A stretch of 13,232 nt of DNA from Candidatus Omnitrophota bacterium. Lineage in GTDB: Bacteria; Omnitrophota; Gorgyraeia; Gygaellales; Profunditerraquicolaceae. Shown in pieces: positions 13,214-13,232 of this stretch. Position 1 is the first letter of the stretch. The number at the start of each line of letters is the position of its first letter. The position numbers were made by a program, and so were the translations under genes. Location of the stretch: the NCBI GenBank assembly GCA_020062065.1, contig JAGUWZ010000161.1, positions 1-13,232 of the forward strand, in the 5' to 3' direction. The notes beneath the pieces are model-generated. The model did not search any database and was not told where the DNA came from. It was given only the letters and a program-made list of their open reading frames with translations.

Positions 13214-13232
13214 TAGCGCCCTTTAAATTAAT

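Overview
The window is AT-rich bacterial DNA (my estimate is a little under 40% GC) with Shine-Dalgarno starts, sigma70-type promoters and densely packed, often overlapping genes. The gene mix includes a ParA-type ATPase carrying a glycogen-binding-like domain, DUF134, DUF4416, a PflX-like radical SAM protein, small PilZ proteins and a single-pass membrane protein with a jelly-roll domain. It suggests an uncultivated Gram-negative-like lineage. Candidatus Omnitrophota is my best guess, but that rests on recall of family distribution, not on a phylogenetic marker. No rRNA, tRNA, CRISPR array, transposase or phage gene was seen.

Left half (1-6777), all on the + strand. A near-consensus promoter drives a probably leaderless gene for a membrane-anchored jelly-roll protein (56-613). 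Then come a ParA/MinD-like ATPase fused to a CBM48/AMPK-beta-like domain (700-1794) and a Lys-rich protein with an EF-Tu domain-2-like barrel (1830-2216). A palindromic repeat (2220-2295) separates these from an amino-sugar block: phosphoglucosamine mutase (2411-3784), a UDP-HexNAc 6-dehydrogenase (3836-5134) and a UDP-GlcNAc 4-epimerase-type SDR (5183-6202). Together these can plausibly supply UDP-GlcNAc and UDP-GalNAcA for surface polysaccharide. A 22-bp perfect palindrome precedes a two-gene regulator operon (DUF134 protein plus a small HTH protein, 6275-6777), which ends at a candidate terminator.

Middle (6778-7126): about 350 bp without a credible gene, between convergent transcription units, with terminator-like hairpins.

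Right half (7127-13134), all on the - strand, read right to left. A promoter with TTGACA and an extended TGTTATAAT drives a PilZ / Cys4 mini-protein / PilZ operon (13134 to 12228). After a 148-bp gap holding a 14-bp-stem hairpin, a tightly packed six-gene run follows: SagB-type nitroreductase, DUF4416, M48 lipoprotein protease, PflX-like radical SAM protein, AMP-forming acyl-CoA ligase and DUF2062 membrane protein.

The most notable observations are two palindromic repeats sitting in frame inside the epimerase coding sequence, with a related copy between genes at 2220-2295. They look like REP or Rickettsia-palindromic-element-type insertions. The ParA-CBM48 fusion is the other main one.
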